DNA from: a virus
IMG/VR virus record: IMGVR_UViG_3300046780_000305
Location: 1 to 41,998 of that record
Strand: one strand, 5' to 3'
DNA: 41,998 nt
The translations under genes were made by a program, and so were the position numbers. The notes below the pieces were generated by a model. It was not told where the DNA came from. It did no database searches and saw only the letters and a program-made list of their open reading frames with translations. Positions 16,357 to 25,706 of this stretch are shown here, in pieces (position 1 is the stretch's first letter; each line of letters opens with the position of its first letter).

Positions 16357-16682
16357 CCTTCGCCCGCCATGCCCTGGAGCTCGCGCTTCCGCAGGCCGAC
16401 GGATACACCCTTCGCCAGCATTACGAGGCGGCTGCGCGCCAGGGCAATCCCGAGGCCGGACGCCAGCTCGAGGGGCCCGAGCTCCCATATCTGCACGCCG
16501 AGCTGTGGGGCTGGTTTCTCGAGCTCGATCGCGCCCGCGGCCAGGGCCCTGCGGCGCTCGCGTATGAAAGCATCGAGGCGTGGGCGCGCCTCACGGGTCG
16601 GCGGCTTTCGCCGGACGATGTTGCATTGATCGTGGATCTCGACCGCCTGGGATTCCAGGTAAGCGCCGAGGCGAAGAAATGA
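16329..16682 (+). CDS. T domain of the frameshifted tail chaperone (gpGT-like)
   Basis: This open stretch of 117 codons has no suitable start of its own and is entered by the -1 shift at the end of the G gene, giving a fusion of about 253 aa. Its sequence (LAFARHALELALPQADGY, GPELPYLHAELWGWFLELDRARG, SPDDVALIVDLDRLGF) looks like a real helical domain and not an antisense shadow. In lambda, GT recruits tube protein to the tape measure. The stop overlaps the next ATG (ATGA). Confidence 0.82.
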   Translation, partial: LAGERHRLLAFARHALELALPQADGYTLRQHYEAAARQGNPEAGRQLEGPELPYLHAELWGWFLELDRARGQGPAALAYESIEAWARLTGRRLSPDDVALIVDLDRLGFQVSAEAKK

Positions 16683-17242
16683 TCCAGATCTCCGTCAAGC
16701 ACGACATGCACGCGATCGTCGTCGGCCTGGAGAACTACCGCAAAGAGCTCGTCGACGGCGCCGTGGTGCGCGCGCTGAACCGCACCGCGATCACGATCAG
16801 GGCGGAGGCCGCGCGCGACATCAACGGGGAATATCCGGGCCTGAAGATCGGCGCGATCAAGGACAAGATCGACATCCAGCGCGCGAACAAGATCACGCAG
16901 CGGGCGATCGTCTCGGTCTCCGGGCGCCCGATCCCGATCGTCGAATTCGCCGCCCGGCAGACCGCCGCCGGCGTCACGGTCAAGGTCAAGGGTACGCGCA
17001 AGCTCCTGCGGGGCGCGTTCCTGGCGACGATGCCGAGCGGTCATATCGGCGTGTTCTACCGCCGCGGCGTGGCTGGCTCCCGAGTCGGCCGCACGCCGAT
17101 CGACCAGGTCTTCTCGATCAGCCTGCCGGTCGCCTTCAGCAACCAGAAGGTCATGGACGCCGTGGTGCGCGCGGCCAAGGAGCGCTTCCCCGACGCGCTC
17201 TCCCAGGAAGTGCGCTTCATCAAGCTCAAGAAAGCCGCTTAG
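16679..17242 (+). CDS. Minor tail protein Z-like
   Basis: A 187-aa protein. ATG 16679 overlaps the GT stop. The order of elements fits the gpZ family of tail completion proteins: MIQISVKHDMHAIVVGLENY, RALNRTAITIRAEAARDI, a basic central part, a glycine-rich HIGVFYRRGVAG loop, and a C-terminal helix (VVRAAKERFPDALSQEVRFI). In lambda Z lies before U; here it follows GT. The next gene follows without a gap. Confidence 0.82.
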   Translation: MIQISVKHDMHAIVVGLENYRKELVDGAVVRALNRTAITIRAEAARDINGEYPGLKIGAIKDKIDIQRANKITQRAIVSVSGRPIPIVEFAARQTAAGVTVKVKGTRKLLRGAFLATMPSGHIGVFYRRGVAGSRVGRTPIDQVFSISLPVAFSNQKVMDAVVRAAKERFPDALSQEVRFIKLKKAA

Positions 17243-19021
17243 ATGGCCATCGAGAAAGCCGGCGTCGAGATCACCGCGATCGACAGCGCGACGCGCGTCT
17301 TCAACCAGATCGTCGCTGGCGGCAAGGCCGTCGAGAAGACATTCGACGGCATAAAGTCGTCGGTCGAAGGCTTCGCGGCCGCGTTTGCGGTCGACAAGAT
17401 CGTCGAGGAAACCATCCGATGGGAGCAGGCCTCGTTTCGGCTGAACGCGACGCTGAAAGCGACGGGGAATGCGGTGGGCCTGACGCGCAAGGAGCTTGAC
17501 GATCTCGCGCAATCGCTCGAGCGGACGACGCCTTTCGACTTGACCGATCTGCGCCAGGCCGAGGCGAATCTCGTCAAGTTCGGAAACATTCACGAGGATG
17601 TTTTCAAGGAGGCGCTGAAGCTCTCGGCCGATTATGCCGCCTTCACTGGCAGCACCGTGGCCGAGGCGAGCCAGAAGCTCGGGCGGGCGCTCCAGGATCC
17701 CGTGGCAGGTCTGAGGACGCTGCGCGAGGTGATCGGGAATCTGAGCTTCACCGAGAAGGAACGTATTGCCCAGCTCGAGGCCTCCGGGAATACGCAGGAA
17801 GCGCAGATCGTACTGATCGAAAAGCTCAAGACCGCAATAGGCGGGACAGGCTCCGCGGCGAACGCCGGTCTGACCGGGTCGGTCGGGCTCCTCAGAAAGA
17901 TCTGGGACGAGGTCGGTGAAGCCGCAGCTCACGCCGTCTCGAGCATCGAGAATGGCATCGCTGCCGCGGCGGCGGCGATGGACAAGTCAGGCCTGGGAAA
18001 TGCCGCTTCTAGATTCGTCGGGCCGCCGGCGCCGCCTCCGCCTCCGAGCTGGGAGGAGGCTTTCGCGCAACAGAACGCCCGCCTGGCTTCCAGCATGGCG
18101 CAGGTCGTCGAGCAGCAGGATCGCCAGCGCGAGGCCGCTGCCAAGGCCGCGCCCGTCGTCGCGCAGTGGACGAATCTGCTCAAGGACCAGACCAACGAGC
18201 AGCGCGCGCTCGATTTCGTGCTCGAGGGCCAGGGGCGCACGCTGGCGGATCTCTACAAGGTGAAGATCCTCAACGTCGCGGTCGAGCTCGACTGGCGCCG
18301 CGTTCAGAAGGAGAACATGGATCTCGCGGCGCGCTATGCCAAGGCGCTGCAGGACGAGACGCTCAGCGAGGAGGAGAACCTCGCAACCCGCGTGCAGCAT
18401 TTCGAGAGCGCCTGGATGGTCGGCACGCGGCAGGCCTTCCAGGACTACATCAAGAACGCAAAGGACGGCGCGCTGCAGGCGCAATTCTTCTTCAGCCGAA
18501 CCTTCCAGAACATGGAGGACGCGCTGGTCAGCTTCGTCACCACCGGCAAGCTCAAGTTTCAGGATTTCACGAACTTGGTGCTGGCGGATTTGGTGCGCAT
18601 TATCGCGCGCCAGGCGATTGCGTTCGGCGCGTCGCAGGCCGGCGTCGCTGCCTTCGCCGGCGGCCTGTTCGGCTCGGGCACTTTCGCGGATTCGCAGGCA
18701 GGCCTGGTGAGCCACTCGGGCGGGGTGATCGGCGTGGATGCTATGCCGACGCGCCGATTGCCGGCGTCGACCTGGCACGGCGCGCCGCGCATGCACTCCG
18801 GAGGCCTCGCTGGCGATGAGGTGCCGGCGATCCTGCAGCGCGGCGAGCGGGTGATTCCGCGCGGCGGCTCGGCTATGCCGGGCCTGGTGCAGCATTTTCA
18901 CATCGGCGGCAACGTCACGCGCGCGGATCTCGCGGCCGTGGCGCAGGCCGGCCGGGATTCCGCGATCGCGTTCGTCGCGGAGGCGCGACGGCGCAATCCG
19001 ACCGGGCCGTTCGGAGGCTAG
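17243..19021 (+). CDS. Tail tape measure protein
   Basis: A 592-aa protein whose length sets tail length. At about 1.5 angstrom per residue (general rule) the tail shaft would be roughly 90 nm. The N-terminal part is helical (VEITAIDSATRVFNQIVAGG). An Ala-rich helix and a poly-proline hinge (GPPAPPPPPSWEEAF) lie near the middle. The lambda-type C-terminal domain begins around AWMVGTRQAFQDYIKNAKDG, and HSGGLAGDEVPAILQRGERV is the typical end block. It starts directly after the gpZ stop. Confidence 0.95.
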   Translation: MAIEKAGVEITAIDSATRVFNQIVAGGKAVEKTFDGIKSSVEGFAAAFAVDKIVEETIRWEQASFRLNATLKATGNAVGLTRKELDDLAQSLERTTPFDLTDLRQAEANLVKFGNIHEDVFKEALKLSADYAAFTGSTVAEASQKLGRALQDPVAGLRTLREVIGNLSFTEKERIAQLEASGNTQEAQIVLIEKLKTAIGGTGSAANAGLTGSVGLLRKIWDEVGEAAAHAVSSIENGIAAAAAAMDKSGLGNAASRFVGPPAPPPPPSWEEAFAQQNARLASSMAQVVEQQDRQREAAAKAAPVVAQWTNLLKDQTNEQRALDFVLEGQGRTLADLYKVKILNVAVELDWRRVQKENMDLAARYAKALQDETLSEEENLATRVQHFESAWMVGTRQAFQDYIKNAKDGALQAQFFFSRTFQNMEDALVSFVTTGKLKFQDFTNLVLADLVRIIARQAIAFGASQAGVAAFAGGLFGSGTFADSQAGLVSHSGGVIGVDAMPTRRLPASTWHGAPRMHSGGLAGDEVPAILQRGERVIPRGGSAMPGLVQHFHIGGNVTRADLAAVAQAGRDSAIAFVAEARRRNPTGPFGG

Positions 19022-19651
19022 GTGACGATCAGCTTTCCCCTGTCGATGCCGTCGACGCGCGCACCTGCGCATATCGACTGGCGGCGCGAATCGAACATCG
19101 GAGTCGCTGCCTCGCCGTTCTCGTTCAGTCCGCAGACGTATGTCTGGGGCGCAGAGCGATGGCTGGCGACGCTGGTATGGGGAACCATGGGCCAGGTCGA
19201 TGCGAACGATGTCGAGGGCTTCCTGCTGGCCCTGAACGGCCGCGAGGGCAGTTTCCTGCTCGGGGATCCGATGCGGACGGCGCCGACTGGCACCTGGGCG
19301 GGGCAGTCGCCGCTCGTGAACGGGGCCTCGCAGGCGGGCAAGACGCTGGCGATCGACGGCCTCACGCCCACGACCACGACCGGCAGGAAGGGCGACTGGT
19401 TCCAGCTTGGCTCGGGCGCGACCGCGAGGCTCTACCGGCTGACGGCTGATTTCACGGCGAACGGCTCCGGCCAGGCGACGCTCGACTTCTGGCCGTCGCT
19501 GCGTGTCTCGCCCGCGGACAACGCCGCGCTGACGCTGTCCTCGGCCAAGGGGCTGTTCATGCTCGCGGGAAATGTCGACGGCTGGAGCCAGGAGGATGTG
19601 CGCGAGAGCGGGATCTCGCTCGCCTGCATCGAGGACTTGCGGGGGCTGTAG
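19022..19651 (+). CDS. Minor tail protein
   Basis: A 209-aa protein with a GTG start abutting the tape measure stop. It contains SPQTYVWGAERWLATLVWG and a DVEGFLLALNGREGSFLLGD block, as in tail-tip proteins that follow the tape measure in many siphoviruses (position of lambda M/L). The second half is beta-rich (ATLDFWPSLRVSPADNAALTL). It probably forms part of the distal tail ring. The exact lambda equivalent is uncertain. Confidence 0.78.
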   Translation: MTISFPLSMPSTRAPAHIDWRRESNIGVAASPFSFSPQTYVWGAERWLATLVWGTMGQVDANDVEGFLLALNGREGSFLLGDPMRTAPTGTWAGQSPLVNGASQAGKTLAIDGLTPTTTTGRKGDWFQLGSGATARLYRLTADFTANGSGQATLDFWPSLRVSPADNAALTLSSAKGLFMLAGNVDGWSQEDVRESGISLACIEDLRGL

Positions 19652-19653
19652 AG

Positions 19654-19770
19654 ATGAGGCGCAGGATCCTCTCCGACTTCATGCGCGGTCTATCCACGAT
19701 CGGCCTGGCGCGCAAGTATGGCCGCACCAAGCTCTCGATCGAGAACACGATTCGCAGGGCAATGAGATAG
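19654..19770 (+). CDS. 38-residue HTH-like microprotein
   Basis: ATG 19654 to TAG 19770 encodes 38 residues that read as one helix-turn-helix unit: RILSDFMRGLSTIGLARKYG then RTKLSIENTIRRAMR. The pattern (GLSTIGLARKYG, turn, SIENTIRRA) resembles the recognition helices of sigma-region-4 or resolvase-type HTHs. The gene starts 2 nt after the upstream stop and ends 3 nt before the next ATG, so it fits the operon exactly. A tail operon is an odd place for a DNA-binding peptide; a regulatory role is inferred. Confidence 0.65.
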   Translation: MRRRILSDFMRGLSTIGLARKYGRTKLSIENTIRRAMR

Positions 19771-19773
19771 GCA

Positions 19774-20367
19774 ATGACAACGCGCGACCTTACCTCAGGC
19801 CTCGCGACCGCGGTCCAGGCTGGCACGGTCTATCCGGCGATCCTGTACGAGGGCGAGTTCGACGATGGCGCCGGCGGCTCGGCCTTTCTGCGGCTGTGGA
19901 GCGGCATCGGAACGCTTTCGTGGAATTCCCTCTCCTGGACCGGGGCAGGGAACCTGATCGGCATCAACGCGATCGCTGAATCGACCGATCTACGAGCCAA
20001 CGCCTTCGAGATCTGGCTCTCCGGGGTGAGCTCGGCGCTCGTCGCGACCGCGCTGACCGCTGCGCGCAAGAATCGATCGGGCAAGCTATGGCTCGCGCTT
20101 TTCAACGCGGGCAATTTCGTCACGCCGATCGCGGATCCGTATTTGCTCAAGCGAGGCCGCTTCGACACGATCCCGATCGACGACTCTGGCGACACGGCCA
20201 AGATCACCGCGCGCTATGAAGACCGCCTGGCGACGCTCAGCATTCCGCACGAGCGGCGCTACACGAATGCCGACCAGCAGCTGCGCGCCCCTGGCGATGG
20301 CGGGTTCCGATATCAGGAGAGCCTTCAGGACGCTCAGTTCCTGCTGCCCGTCACGAGCTCGGGATGA
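19774..20367 (+). CDS. Minor tail protein (tail-tip region)
   Basis: A 197-aa protein with ATG 19774 close behind the small HTH gene. The pattern LTSGLATAVQAGTVYPAILYEGEFDDG, GNLIGINAIAES, and FEIWLSGVSSALVATAL fits tail-tip proteins that precede the NlpC/P60-like gene and the J homologue in many siphoviruses. Its C-terminus (TIPHERRYTNADQQL-like region, SIPHERRYTNADQQLRAPGD) is also typical. It overlaps the next gene by 4 nt (ATGA). Confidence 0.8.
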   Translation: MTTRDLTSGLATAVQAGTVYPAILYEGEFDDGAGGSAFLRLWSGIGTLSWNSLSWTGAGNLIGINAIAESTDLRANAFEIWLSGVSSALVATALTAARKNRSGKLWLALFNAGNFVTPIADPYLLKRGRFDTIPIDDSGDTAKITARYEDRLATLSIPHERRYTNADQQLRAPGDGGFRYQESLQDAQFLLPVTSSG

Positions 20368-20792
20368 GCACGGTGCTTCCGTCACGCCTTCCCGGCTGGG
20401 AGGATCGCCTTTTCGCCACGATCGAGGCAGCGCGCCAGCGGCCCTACAAACTGGGCGAGCACGATTGCTTTCGCCTGGCCTGCGCGACGGTCGAGGCCTT
20501 GACCGGCGTCAATCCCTGGGAGCCATGGGCGGGATCCTATGCTTCCAAGCGCGAGGCGCTGCGGCGCATCGCCGAGTTCGCAGGCGATTTCACAGCGGCG
20601 GCCTCGAAGTTCTTCGGCCGCGAGCCCCAGCGCATGGAATTCGCGCGCCGCGGCGACATCTGCGAGTTCGTCGATGTCGATGGCGAGCAGCACCTGGGCG
20701 TGATGCTGGGGATCCACGTCGCGCTGCTCGGGCCGGAGGGCCTGTCATTCGCGCCGCGCGAGGCGTGCAAGCACTTCTGGAAGATCGGCTAG
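20364..20792 (+). CDS. NlpC/P60-like tail protein
   Basis: A 142-aa protein whose N-terminal half has the short motif YKLGEHDCFRLACATVEALTG, a Cys in a helix start as in NlpC/P60-type cysteine peptidases. A downstream EQHLGVMLG strand carries the candidate His. It resembles the DUF6950-type group usually found just before the J-like tip gene. In lambda the equivalent gene K has a peptidase domain used in tail-tip maturation or cell-wall penetration. Peptidase activity is inferred. ATGA overlap with the previous gene. Confidence 0.78.
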   Translation: MSTVLPSRLPGWEDRLFATIEAARQRPYKLGEHDCFRLACATVEALTGVNPWEPWAGSYASKREALRRIAEFAGDFTAAASKFFGREPQRMEFARRGDICEFVDVDGEQHLGVMLGIHVALLGPEGLSFAPREACKHFWKIG

Positions 20793-20795
20793 GCC

Positions 20796-23700
20796 ATGCC
20801 CTCCTCTGTAATCGCATTTCTCGTCGTAGAGGCGGTGACGCTGGGCATAGGCGGTCTGCGCGGCGCGAGCGGCAGGGATTTACTGCTGGGCTTGGCGACA
20901 GGCGGACTGAGCCTGGTCGTCCGAGGGATCCAGCAGCTGCGAAAGAAGCCCGACGGCGCGCAGGCGATTGTCAGCAACGGAACGCTCTCGATCCGTCAGG
21001 CCATATCGCCCTGGCAGGTGATTTTCGGGCAGCGCCGCGTGGGCGGTGTCCTGAGCTTCATCTTCCTGACTACCGACAAGAAATATCTGCACATCGTCGC
21101 GACGCTGGCAGGGCATGTGAGCGAGGAGATCGGCGACATCCAGCTGGACGACGAAGTGATCACGCCGGCCATGCTCGACGGTTCAGGGGTTGTGAGCTCG
21201 GGCAAGTTTTCCCGGGTCGATCAGACGCCGCATGTGGAGACAACGACCTCCACGCCGTACACGAGCGCATTCCCGGTGGGCGCCGTCACGATCGTCGTCA
21301 TGACCTTCTCCGACAACCCGGACAATCCGCAGCAAGCGATCTTCACGGATGTGAGCCCGGCGGCTCCGAGCGGCGCTCAATACAGCAGATCGGGGAATGT
21401 ATTCACGTTCGACGCGAGCGAGATCGCGCTCGGCACCGTGAGCATTACGTACCTCGAAAACGTCGCGCAGCCGGTGTGCAGGATCAAGAAATCGCTCGGC
21501 GCCGAGGCCGGGCAGCCGTTCCCGGATCTGGTGTCCGAGAGCGAAGGCAAGTGGGTCGATACCGACCGGCAGACCGGGCACACGAAGATCTACATCCGCT
21601 TCGATACGTCGCTCCTGCAGGGCAATGCGCCGAACATCAGCGCGGTGGTGAAGGGCCTCAAGCTCTACGATCCGCGCACGACGCTCACGGCCTGGAGCGC
21701 GAACCCGGCGCTCGCGATACTGACCTATCTGACGAACACTGAGTTCGGCATGGGCGCGGCGCTTTCGGAGACCGGCTCGGCCGAGTTCATCGCCGCGGCG
21801 AACAGCTGCGAAGAGCGGGTGCAGCTCGTCGGCGCGACCACGACCTTCACGGCCGACGCCTCGACCGACGCGATCGCGTTGGCCTCCGGATCGCGGGCGC
21901 CGGCGATCGGCGATGGTGTGCGCGTCTCATCGAGCGGCACGCTGCCGGCGGGCCTGGCTGCTGCGACGACTTATTACGTTTTTTACGCCGCCGGGTTGAT
22001 GAAGCTCGCGACTAGCTTTGCGAACGCGCTCGCCGGGACGCCGGTCAATATCACCGACGCGGGCACCGGTACGCACACGCTGACATATTTCGACGAGCAG
22101 CGCTATACGGCCAATGGCGCGTTCCTGACCTCCGAGCGGCCGGTGGACGTGATCCAAGTGCTGCTCTCGTCCATGGCGGGCACGCTCACGCAGGTCTCGG
22201 ATACCTGGCGGGTCTTCGCAGGGGCCTACGAGGCGGCGACGCTGACGCTCACGGCAAGCGACTTCGCCGGCCCGATTCAGATCGAGCCGATGCAGGCGCG
22301 CGACAAGTGGGCGAACGGGGCGAAGGGCGTCTTCTGCGACCCGAACTCGAGCTGGCAGCCGACCGACTTCCCGCCGCAGACGCCGACGGCCACTTATCTG
22401 GCGGAGGACGGCGGCGAGACGATCTACGCGGACATGGATTATTCCGCGTTTGTCACCTCGAGCGGCCAGTCGCAGCGCTTGGCGCGGATCGCGGTGCGGC
22501 AGGCGCGCAGCGGCCTGGTAGTGACGGCGAGCTTCAAGCTGACGGCCTGGCGCTCGTTCACGGGGCACTCGGTGGCGCTGACCTTCGCCAAGTACGGCTG
22601 GAGCGCGAAGGAATTCACCATCGTCCAGTCCGGGTTCGCAGTGATCGACAGCAACGGAGGCCCGGCGCTGGGCGTGCAGCTTACGCTGCGCGAGACGTTC
22701 TCCTCGATCTTCAGCTGGTCGGCCGAGGACACCGCGCAGCCCACGCCGCCGCGCTCGAGCCTGCCGAATCCGTTCGCGGTGGCGGCGCCGGGCACGCCGA
22801 CCGTGACCGAGACGCTCTATTCGACGAGCGGGTCGGCGGGGGTTAAATCTCGGGCGACGGTGGCATGGACGGCGGTGGTCGACCCGCTCATCAAGAGCTA
22901 CGAGGTAAGCTGGAAGGCCGTCGCGGATGCCGACTACGCGATCGTGCAGGTGCCGATCGGCACATCGCTCGATATCGACGATCTGGCCGCGGGGCTTTAC
23001 CTGTTCGCGGTGCGATCGTGCACCACGATCACCAAGAGCGTGTGGTCGACTTATGCAGTGAAGGAGCTGCTCGGGCTGACGGCGCCTCCGTCGGATCCCG
23101 CGGGTTTCTCGCTGACCGCCTCGAACGGCTTCGCGATCGCGCGGTGGACCCTCTCGCCCGACCTGGACGTGAGGATCGGCGGCCATGCGATCATCCGGCA
23201 TTCGCCGCTCACGACAGGGGCGGGATGGGAAGACGGAATCCTGATCTCCGGGACTGTGGACGACCCCGGATTCCCGGGCGACACGATCACCTCGCCGCCG
23301 CTGCCGCTCAAGACCGGCACCTACCTGCTCAAGTTCCAGGACTCGAGCGGGAACTACTCTGTGAACGAGGCGAGCTTCGTCGTCACCGAGGGCACGCTGT
23401 TCACGCTTACTACCGCGGTGACCATCACCGAGGATGCGGCCTTCAGCGGAACGAAGACGGACGTCGTGGTGAGCGGGTCCAGCCTGCAGCTGGCGAGCGT
23501 GAACATGGCGCTGCGGAGTGAGGATATCGCGAGCGCGCCCTGGTCCGATATCGCGACGCCGACGGTCACGAGTGCGTTTGCGACCTTCGGCTCGATCTCG
23601 CTCGATAAGATCCTCGACAACGATGCGGCGAGCTTCGAAGGCCGCCATCAGACTTTCACGGTTGCGAGCGACGGGCAGGCGTATGTTTTCTCGATCCATG

Positions 23701-24407
23701 TGCAGAAGACCGTGGGAGGAACGAGCCCGACGTTCGGAATCAATTTTGCGCTGACAGGCGGCTCGACGGTCACGATAAATTCGCGCCTGAATACTGACAC
23801 CGGAGCGACGGGCGGCTCCGCAGCGGTGCAGGATCTTGGCACTGTGTGGCGCCTTTCCGGGAGTGTGACCAATAATTCGAGCGGAAATACAACGCTCGAC
23901 ATTCAAGTGTATCCGGCTACGGCAGCGTTCGGATCATTCGCCGATGTCGTCACGGCGACCGGGTCCGCGGTCTGCGGCGGCGTCCAGGTGGAGAAGGGCA
24001 CGTCGCCCAGCTCCTACGACAAGCTGGTCTCGACCCGCGTCGGGAACGTCGTCATGGCGACCGGCAGCTATCTTTTCAACGCGAATCCTGACGACCGCGC
24101 CTCGGTCGCAGCGCGTCGCTATGAGGCCACGGTCCAGGCGCTCAGCTTCGATACCGGGCTGCTGATCGATTCTCTGCTCGACCTGATCGACGACTGGGAT
24201 TCTATCGACGGTTCGGGCGCGGTGAATGATTGCAACGCACAGCTGATGGCGAGCGTGAGCGACGACAACATTACCTACCAGCCTTTCGTGCCCTTCCACG
24301 TTGCCGATTTCAAGGCGCGCTATTCGAAGTTCCGGATGGATTTCACCTCAGGAAATCAGACGCACAACATCGCGGTGTCGCAGCTGCGGGTCGCGATCAA
24401 GACGTAA
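20796..24407 (+). CDS. Tail tip attachment protein, J-like
   Basis: A 1203-aa protein with a hydrophobic N-terminus (VIAFLVVEAVTLGIGGLRGA). A phage-tail-3-type core with ISPWQVIFGQRRVGGVLSFI comes first, and then YLTNTEFGMGAALSETGSAEF. An inserted Ala/Thr-rich beta-domain near residues 345-425 splits that core. Fibronectin-III-like repeats cover about 680-870. A C-terminal CBM-like region begins near LQLASVNMALRSEDIASAPW and has a Cys and a long beta-sandwich pattern. J homologues form the central tip and often bind the receptor. A CBM-like C-terminus points to a sugar receptor, which is inference. Confidence 0.92.
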   Translation: MPSSVIAFLVVEAVTLGIGGLRGASGRDLLLGLATGGLSLVVRGIQQLRKKPDGAQAIVSNGTLSIRQAISPWQVIFGQRRVGGVLSFIFLTTDKKYLHIVATLAGHVSEEIGDIQLDDEVITPAMLDGSGVVSSGKFSRVDQTPHVETTTSTPYTSAFPVGAVTIVVMTFSDNPDNPQQAIFTDVSPAAPSGAQYSRSGNVFTFDASEIALGTVSITYLENVAQPVCRIKKSLGAEAGQPFPDLVSESEGKWVDTDRQTGHTKIYIRFDTSLLQGNAPNISAVVKGLKLYDPRTTLTAWSANPALAILTYLTNTEFGMGAALSETGSAEFIAAANSCEERVQLVGATTTFTADASTDAIALASGSRAPAIGDGVRVSSSGTLPAGLAAATTYYVFYAAGLMKLATSFANALAGTPVNITDAGTGTHTLTYFDEQRYTANGAFLTSERPVDVIQVLLSSMAGTLTQVSDTWRVFAGAYEAATLTLTASDFAGPIQIEPMQARDKWANGAKGVFCDPNSSWQPTDFPPQTPTATYLAEDGGETIYADMDYSAFVTSSGQSQRLARIAVRQARSGLVVTASFKLTAWRSFTGHSVALTFAKYGWSAKEFTIVQSGFAVIDSNGGPALGVQLTLRETFSSIFSWSAEDTAQPTPPRSSLPNPFAVAAPGTPTVTETLYSTSGSAGVKSRATVAWTAVVDPLIKSYEVSWKAVADADYAIVQVPIGTSLDIDDLAAGLYLFAVRSCTTITKSVWSTYAVKELLGLTAPPSDPAGFSLTASNGFAIARWTLSPDLDVRIGGHAIIRHSPLTTGAGWEDGILISGTVDDPGFPGDTITSPPLPLKTGTYLLKFQDSSGNYSVNEASFVVTEGTLFTLTTAVTITEDAAFSGTKTDVVVSGSSLQLASVNMALRSEDIASAPWSDIATPTVTSAFATFGSISLDKILDNDAASFEGRHQTFTVASDGQAYVFSIHVQKTVGGTSPTFGINFALTGGSTVTINSRLNTDTGATGGSAAVQDLGTVWRLSGSVTNNSSGNTTLDIQVYPATAAFGSFADVVTATGSAVCGGVQVEKGTSPSSYDKLVSTRVGNVVMATGSYLFNANPDDRASVAARRYEATVQALSFDTGLLIDSLLDLIDDWDSIDGSGAVNDCNAQLMASVSDDNITYQPFVPFHVADFKARYSKFRMDFTSGNQTHNIAVSQLRVAIKT

Positions 24408-24414
24408 GGACACC

Positions 24415-24747
24415 ATGGCAAAGATCAAAATCGCGAAACTGGGCGAGGGCGATGTTTTCCTCGGCGAGGCCGAGATCGAGGAGGAGGCCTTCGACCCGGC
24501 CGCCCAGGTTCTCGCTTCGGAATACGGCGGGGGCTGCGACAACGCGCCGGGGCGATATCGCTGGAATCGCGCGGCGAAGCGCTTCGAGCCGCTCCATCAT
24601 GAGCAGGAGGCTTTCGCGCGCGACATGCAGCGGATCGTCGAATTCGCCGCGGAGCAGGGGCTCGAGCATCCCGAGATCGGCCCGATTGTGAAGAAGCATT
24701 TCCCCGCGGAGCATAGAGCCGCGCGGCTGAAGAAAGGCGGGGCATGA
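24415..24747 (+). CDS. Small hypothetical tail-region protein
   Basis: A 110-aa acidic protein; ATG 24415 follows AAGGA. The N-terminal half reads KIKIAKLGEGDVFLGEAEIEEEAFDPAAQVLASEYGGG. The middle has a GRYRWNRAAKRFEPLHHEQE segment, and the C-terminal helices are charged. It overlaps the fibre gene start by 4 nt. Location between the tip and the fibre suggests a fibre assembly helper, but the family was not recognised. Confidence 0.75.
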   Translation: MAKIKIAKLGEGDVFLGEAEIEEEAFDPAAQVLASEYGGGCDNAPGRYRWNRAAKRFEPLHHEQEAFARDMQRIVEFAAEQGLEHPEIGPIVKKHFPAEHRAARLKKGGA

Positions 24748-25706
24748 GCCAGCATTCCTTCGTCGAGCCGAACGAGGCCGGGGCGGCCTATCGCGCTGGC
24801 ATCAACAACGCACTGCAGGCGCTCGCCTCGAGGTCCTCGGGAGCCAGCGCGCCAGCGACGACCTACGCCTATCAGCCCTGGTGCGACACGACCAACGGGG
24901 TGCTGAAGCAGCGCAATGCCGCCAACTCGGCCTGGATCATCCGCGACACGCTGGCAGAGACGCGGGTGATCTCGCGCAGCTCGAACACGATTCTCGGCAT
25001 CGGGGATTACGGCTGCACGTTCCTGTTCTCCTCGACCTTCACGCAGACGCTCACCGCGGCCGCGACGCTGGCCGACGGCTGGCACTGCTACGTGCGGAAC
25101 AACGGCTCGGGCGTGATCACGGTCGACCCGAACTCGACCGAGACGATCGACGGCGGCCTGGTGCTGACGCTCAATCCGGGCGAGGGCTGCAGGATCTCGT
25201 GCAATGGGACGACGTTCACGACGCAGGGGCTGGCGTGGAAGATCGTGAAGCGGAAAACTGCGGATGAGTCAGTAGCATCGTCCACTACAGTTCAAGATGA
25301 TGATCACCTTTTCTTTCCGATCGGAGCAAACGAGGAATGGGTTGCTGAATTTTCTATTGGAGCTCTTGCTGTCGTAGCTGGCGTCGTGACGGGCGTCAAG
25401 ATTCAGGTATCGGCGCCATCGGGGTCGGCTATGGAGACGGACCTTGTCATGCATGCTACGGGAAGTAATCTTTCTCCGACGACCCAGACCTTCATGGCCC
25501 ATACAAGTAGCTTTAGTCCCGGTTTTGGTTGGACGCCAGCAGGATCGGCATCCATCGAGGATGACTATGTGATCACGATTCGAGTGTGGGTTCTCGCATC
25601 TTCAACAGCTGGAAATGTGCAACTCAAATGGGCGCAAAATCAGTCGGATTCCCACAACCTCACGTTCGCCAAAGGCTCGCATTTGGTCGCAGATCGCGTG
25701 GCCTAA
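24744..25706 (+). CDS. Tail fibre / receptor-binding protein
   Basis: A 320-aa protein. The N-terminal 85 residues (SQHSFVEPNEAGAAYRAGIN, SSGASAPATTYAYQPWCDTT, LKQRNAANSAWI) are of the type that attaches short fibres to the tail tip. From about residue 170 (base 25255) the sequence becomes a beta-sandwich tip domain beginning RKTADESVASSTTVQDDDHL. Base composition drops to about 45-53% GC by hand count, against mid-60s upstream. The C-terminus is homologous to the orphan frame at 25707-25979. This indicates exchange of the receptor-binding tip. Confidence 0.88.
   Translation: MSQHSFVEPNEAGAAYRAGINNALQALASRSSGASAPATTYAYQPWCDTTNGVLKQRNAANSAWIIRDTLAETRVISRSSNTILGIGDYGCTFLFSSTFTQTLTAAATLADGWHCYVRNNGSGVITVDPNSTETIDGGLVLTLNPGEGCRISCNGTTFTTQGLAWKIVKRKTADESVASSTTVQDDDHLFFPIGANEEWVAEFSIGALAVVAGVVTGVKIQVSAPSGSAMETDLVMHATGSNLSPTTQTFMAHTSSFSPGFGWTPAGSASIEDDYVITIRVWVLASSTAGNVQLKWAQNQSDSHNLTFAKGSHLVADRVA

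Noticed and set aside
21927-23906. 659-codon - strand frame opposite the J-like gene
   Set aside because: Antisense of the tip protein gene; no domains, shadow composition.
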